NCBI GenBank assembly: GCA_964423545.1
Contig: CAYRFV010000127.1
Coordinates: 1 to 15,005 of the forward strand
Direction: 5' to 3'
Length of the DNA: 15,005 nucleotides
Source: JALOOE01 sp964423545
GTDB lineage: Bacteria; Chloroflexota; Anaerolineae; CG2-30-64-16
Position 1 is the stretch's first letter, and the number at the start of each line of letters is the position of its first letter. The translations under genes and the position numbers were made by a program. Below are positions 12,619 through 15,005 of the stretch, piece by piece. A model generated the notes under the pieces. That model saw only the letters and a program-made list of their open reading frames with translations, was not told the DNA's origin and did not search any database.

Positions 12619-12981
12619 ATGGAGCCGAGCTTTTTCGAGCGAGTGTACCGCGTCGTCCGGCAGATTCCGGCAGGCAAGGTTGCCAGCTACGGCCAGATCG
12701 CCGCGCTATTGGGACATCCGCAGGCGGCGCGCACCGTGGGATGGGCGTTAAGCGCGCTCACCGCGGAGCGTGCGGCCGAGGTGCCGTGGCAGCGCGTGAT
12801 CAACAGCGCGGGCCGCATCAGCATCTCGCGCGCCGACCTGAGCGCGGACGTTCAGCGCGCACTGCTGGTGACCGAGGGGATCGAATTCGATGAGCGCGAA
12901 CACGTGGACCTGCGCCGCTTCGGCTGGTCAGGGCTGGAGTGGCACGAGGTTGAGGCGCTGTGGGGGAGACCGGATGCGTGA
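12619..12981 (+). CDS. alkyltransferase-like protein (MGMT-related DNA-repair factor)
   Basis: 120 residues of the O6-alkylguanine-DNA alkyltransferase DNA-binding fold: IPAGKVASYGQIAALLGHPQ (about 16-35) includes the tyrosine of the base-flipping site (Y24), and ARTVGWAL (about 37-44) the arginine finger (R38). The active-site motif PCHRV of true methyltransferases is replaced by PWQRV (P56-V60), with Trp57 at the cysteine position. This is the hallmark of alkyltransferase-like (ATL) proteins, which cannot accept the alkyl group but bind O6-alkylguanine lesions and direct them to nucleotide excision repair. The length fits the family (about 100-120). The start is ATG 12619 with GAGG upstream; the frame is open far upstream but that part is antisense to the C-N hydrolase. 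It has its own promoter and a hairpin after its stop. Confidence 0.88.
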   Translation: MEPSFFERVYRVVRQIPAGKVASYGQIAALLGHPQAARTVGWALSALTAERAAEVPWQRVINSAGRISISRADLSADVQRALLVTEGIEFDEREHVDLRRFGWSGLEWHEVEALWGRPDA

Positions 12982-12984
12982 AAA

Positions 12985-13007
12985 GGGGGCGCGCGGCCAA
13001 CGCCCCC
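12985..13007 (+). terminator. terminator-like hairpin after the alkyltransferase-like gene
   Basis: GGGGGCG (12985-12991) pairs with CGCCCCC (13001-13007), a 7-bp stem with a 9-nt loop, starting 4 bases after the TGA stop. An A run precedes the stem and only GTT follows, so the U tract is weak. Confidence 0.55.
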
Positions 13008-13028
13008 GTTGCATGCCCTCAGCAGGAC

Positions 13029-13057
13029 TTGCAGGAATCGAACATTTGAGCTATTAT
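13029..13057 (+). promoter_or_regulatory. possible promoter of the pseudo-nitrilase/threonine aldolase pair
   Basis: TATTAT (13052-13057; 5 of 6 to the -10 consensus) stands out in GC-rich DNA. TTGCAG (13029-13034) lies 17 bp upstream but matches the -35 consensus only in TTG. The location, after a terminator hairpin and about 30 bp before the gene, supports the call. Confidence 0.45.
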
Positions 13058-13088
13058 TGGTCTGCGGCATGATCCCGGAGGGTATCCT

Positions 13089-13901
13089 ATGCGTGAAGTC
13101 ACCATTGCCCTGGCGCAGATGGCGCCGGTCTTGAACGACAACGAGGAGAACCTGCGCCGGATGGCGGCCACCATCCAGCGCATCTGCAGTGAGCAGCCCA
13201 CCAACCTGATTGTCTTCCCCGAGCTCGCAGTGTCCGGCTACGAGTGCGGCTTGAGTTTTACGCGTCTGGCTGAGCGCGTGCCGGGCCACGCCGTGTCGTT
13301 CCTGGCAGGGAAGGCGGCCGAGTTCAGCGTGCACGTCGCGTTCGGCATGCCGGTCAAGGAGAAGGTCGAAAGCATCCTGTTCAATGCGGCGGTGCTGATC
13401 GGTCCGGACGGCGAGTTGGTCGGCGACTACCGCAAGCTGCACCTGCGCGGCGAGGAAAAGCTGGCGTTCCGGCCCGGCTACCGGCTGCCGGTTTTCGAGG
13501 CGGAGTTCGGCAACGTCGGCGTGCTGATCGGATGGGATCTTGCATTCCCGGAGGTGGCGCGCAGTCTGGTGCTGGACGGCGCGGACCTGGTGGTTGCGTG
13601 CGCGGCTTGGGAGGCTTCGCATATCGAGGAGTGGCGCGCCTTCACGGTTGCACGCGCCTGCGAAAACGCTGTCTTCATCGCAGCGGCCAACCGTGTGGGC
13701 CAGGAGCCGAGCTACACCTTCGGCGGCGAGTCGATGCTCATCGGCCCGCGCGGCGAGGTTCACACAGCGCTGGACGAGGCGATTGAAGGCTATGCCGTCG
13801 CGACGGTCGATCTCGACGAGATACGCCGGGCGCGCGAGGAGTATCAGATTCTCCAGGCCCGCCAGCCCGCAGCGTATCGCGCGCTGGTGCGGAAGTATTA
13901 G
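13089..13901 (+). CDS. nitrilase-superfamily protein lacking the catalytic cysteine
   Basis: 270 residues with the full nitrilase-superfamily framework. The catalytic Glu is E45 (VFPELAVSGYE), the Lys is K116 (YRKLHL), and the second Glu lies in GEEKLAFRPG (about 123). The nucleophile position, normally the Cys in I-C-W/Y-D..FPE, reads VGVLIGWDLAFPE, with Gly148 encoded by GGA at 13530-13532. Cys codons (TGC/TGT) differ from GGA at two positions, so a single read error is unlikely. Known amidase chemistry needs this Cys, so the protein is probably non-hydrolytic: a binding or regulatory paralog, or an enzyme with other chemistry. The rest of the fold, length and reading frame are intact. The start is ATG 13089 with GGAGG 7 nt upstream. 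The threonine aldolase follows 14 nt later, so the two are co-expressed. Confidence 0.85.
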   Translation: MREVTIALAQMAPVLNDNEENLRRMAATIQRICSEQPTNLIVFPELAVSGYECGLSFTRLAERVPGHAVSFLAGKAAEFSVHVAFGMPVKEKVESILFNAAVLIGPDGELVGDYRKLHLRGEEKLAFRPGYRLPVFEAEFGNVGVLIGWDLAFPEVARSLVLDGADLVVACAAWEASHIEEWRAFTVARACENAVFIAAANRVGQEPSYTFGGESMLIGPRGEVHTALDEAIEGYAVATVDLDEIRRAREEYQILQARQPAAYRALVRKY

Positions 13902-13915
13902 CGAAAGGGCGCTTC

Positions 13916-14953
13916 ATGCATATCATTGATCTTCGCAGCGATACCATCACCAGGCCCACCCCCGCCATGCGCCGGGCTATGGCCGAAGCCGAAGTGGGCG
14001 ACGACGTTTTCGGCGACGACCCGACCGTGAAGCGGCTGGAGGAGATGGCCGCCGACCGGCTGGGAAAGGAAGCCGCGCTCTACGTCGCTTCCGGCACCAT
14101 GGGCAACCTGGTCAGTCTGCTGGCGCAGTGCGGCCGGGGAGATGAGGTGATCGTCGGCGACCAGGCCCACACCTACGTCTACGAGCAGGGCGGCATGGCC
14201 GCGCTGGGCGGCATCCACCCGCGCGTCCTGCGCAACCAGCCCGACGGCACGCTTGATCTGGCCGAGATCGCGGCGGCCCTGCGCGACCCCACTAACCCGC
14301 ATTTCCCGAAATCTCGGCTTGTCACCGTGGAGAACACGCACAATCGCTGCGGCGGCGCGCCGCTGACCGCCGCATACATGGATGCGGTGGGCAAGCTGGC
14401 GCACGAGCACGGCCTGTTCTTTCATGTGGACGGCGCCCGCATCTTTAACGCCGCGATCGCGCTGGACGTGGATGTGCGGGCGCTGGCAGCCGCGGCCGAT
14501 TCGGTGACCTTCTGCCTTAGCAAAGGTCTGGCCGCACCGGTGGGATCGGTGGTGTGCGGGAGCCGGCCGTTCATCGCGGAGGCGCGGCGGGCGCGCAAAG
14601 TGGTAGGCGGCGGGATGCGGCAGGTCGGCGTTATCGCAGCCGCGGGCATTGTCGCCTTGGAGCAGATGGTGGATCGTCTGGCCGAAGACCACGAGAACGC
14701 GCGTACGTTGGCTGCCGTCCTGGCCGAGCTGCCCGGCATCCTCGTGGAGGACGTGGCCGTGCGCACCAACATCGTCTACTTCAACGTGGAGCGGCCTGAC
14801 ATGGACGCCGCGCAGTTGGCGGCGCGGCTGAAGCAGCAGGGGGTCTGGATGCTGCCACTGGGTCCGAGGCGCATCCGGGCAGTGACCAACTACCATGTGA
14901 CCGCGGACGACATTCAGGTCGCGCTCTCGGTCTTTCGCACGGTTCTGGCCTGA
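13916..14953 (+). CDS. ltaE: low-specificity L-threonine aldolase (PLP-dependent)
   Basis: 345 residues, the usual length. PLP enzyme of fold type I that splits L-threonine or L-allo-threonine and other beta-hydroxy amino acids into glycine and an aldehyde, in the cytoplasm. Visible marks: DLRSDTITRPTPAMR at the N-terminus, GDDVFGDDPT, the GTMGN phosphate-binding segment (60-64), H85 for ring stacking (GDQAHTY), D172 with R175 (HVDGARIFNA), and the Schiff-base lysine K203 in FCLSKGLAAPVGS. The ending YHVTADDI is typical. The start is ATG 13916, with AAAGGG about 8 nt upstream and only 14 nt after the pseudo-nitrilase stop. The coupling to a nitrilase-fold protein hints at metabolism of a modified hydroxy amino acid, but this is speculation. 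The gene symbol follows the family; stereospecificity cannot be read. Confidence 0.92.
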   Translation: MHIIDLRSDTITRPTPAMRRAMAEAEVGDDVFGDDPTVKRLEEMAADRLGKEAALYVASGTMGNLVSLLAQCGRGDEVIVGDQAHTYVYEQGGMAALGGIHPRVLRNQPDGTLDLAEIAAALRDPTNPHFPKSRLVTVENTHNRCGGAPLTAAYMDAVGKLAHEHGLFFHVDGARIFNAAIALDVDVRALAAAADSVTFCLSKGLAAPVGSVVCGSRPFIAEARRARKVVGGGMRQVGVIAAAGIVALEQMVDRLAEDHENARTLAAVLAELPGILVEDVAVRTNIVYFNVERPDMDAAQLAARLKQQGVWMLPLGPRRIRAVTNYHVTADDIQVALSVFRTVLA

Positions 14954-15005
14954 CGTCTCGCCCCCTCGCGATCCGATCTGCCTTTCGAAACAACGAGCCG
15001 GGCAT

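Noticed and set aside
12852..13763. Minus-strand open frame opposite the alkyltransferase-like and pseudo-nitrilase genes
   Set aside because: Crosses two real plus-strand genes and their promoter; shadow of GC-rich coding sequence.
13898..14896. Minus-strand open frame opposite threonine aldolase
   Set aside because: Antisense to a complete PLP enzyme; no motif of its own.
14954..15005. Start of a further gene at the right edge
   Set aside because: A minus-strand ATG lies at the last bases but its frame runs antisense into threonine aldolase with no family resemblance; nothing supportable is seen here.

Overview
The window is GC-rich (well above 60% by eye) and holds tightly packed bacterial genes, mostly on the minus strand, with several ATGA stop/start overlaps. 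The style of the proteins suggests a soil or freshwater member of Chloroflexota (Anaerolineae-like). The pointers are a GH3-like acyl-adenylating enzyme, a two-subunit transketolase in a sugar cluster, a BKACE remnant and a secreted beta-rich protein with a WP..NG..KV.LGG module. This placement is inference from family resemblance. No rRNA, tRNA, CRISPR array or transposase gene was seen.

Layout. (1) Positions 1-1049, minus: a class I SAM methyltransferase followed by the start of a GH3-like protein that runs off the left edge. (2) Positions 1050-1455: a divergent intergenic region with an AT-rich core (about 30% GC over 1281-1390), a near-consensus promoter and a leader hairpin, driving a secreted two-domain protein (1456-2433, plus). 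A strong hairpin at 2516-2548 separates it from the convergent minus genes. (3) Positions 2551-12360, minus: a long catabolic cluster. In transcription order it encodes a C-N hydrolase, a conserved 98-aa protein, an RraA-family aldolase/decarboxylase, a QueG-like Fe-S protein, transketolase N and C subunits, a double-GNAT protein, a glycoside-hydrolase-like TIM barrel, a GC-rich hairpin-repeat spacer, a xylose-isomerase-like sugar isomerase/epimerase, a broken DUF1801 gene, a GIY-YIG-like protein, a broken BKACE gene and a D-lyxose isomerase-type cupin. (4) Positions 12361-12618: a divergent promoter region with a 25-bp hairpin. (5) Positions 12619-14953, plus: an alkyltransferase-like DNA-repair protein, a second C-N hydrolase that has lost its catalytic cysteine, and a threonine aldolase.

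How it may work together. Four genes (transketolase N, transketolase C, double GNAT, GH-like) are chained by 4-base ATGA overlaps and are almost surely co-translated. Around them lie two sugar isomerases and an RraA-type aldolase/decarboxylase. This looks like an intracellular pathway for an unusual sugar or sugar acid whose phosphorylated form is cleaved by the split transketolase. No transporter, sugar kinase or regulator is in view, so the substrate cannot be named.

Most notable points: two genes of the same operon (BKACE and DUF1801) each appear to keep both ends but to have lost their middle with a frame change; and the plus-strand nitrilase-fold protein has Gly where the nucleophilic Cys belongs while the rest of the active site is kept.
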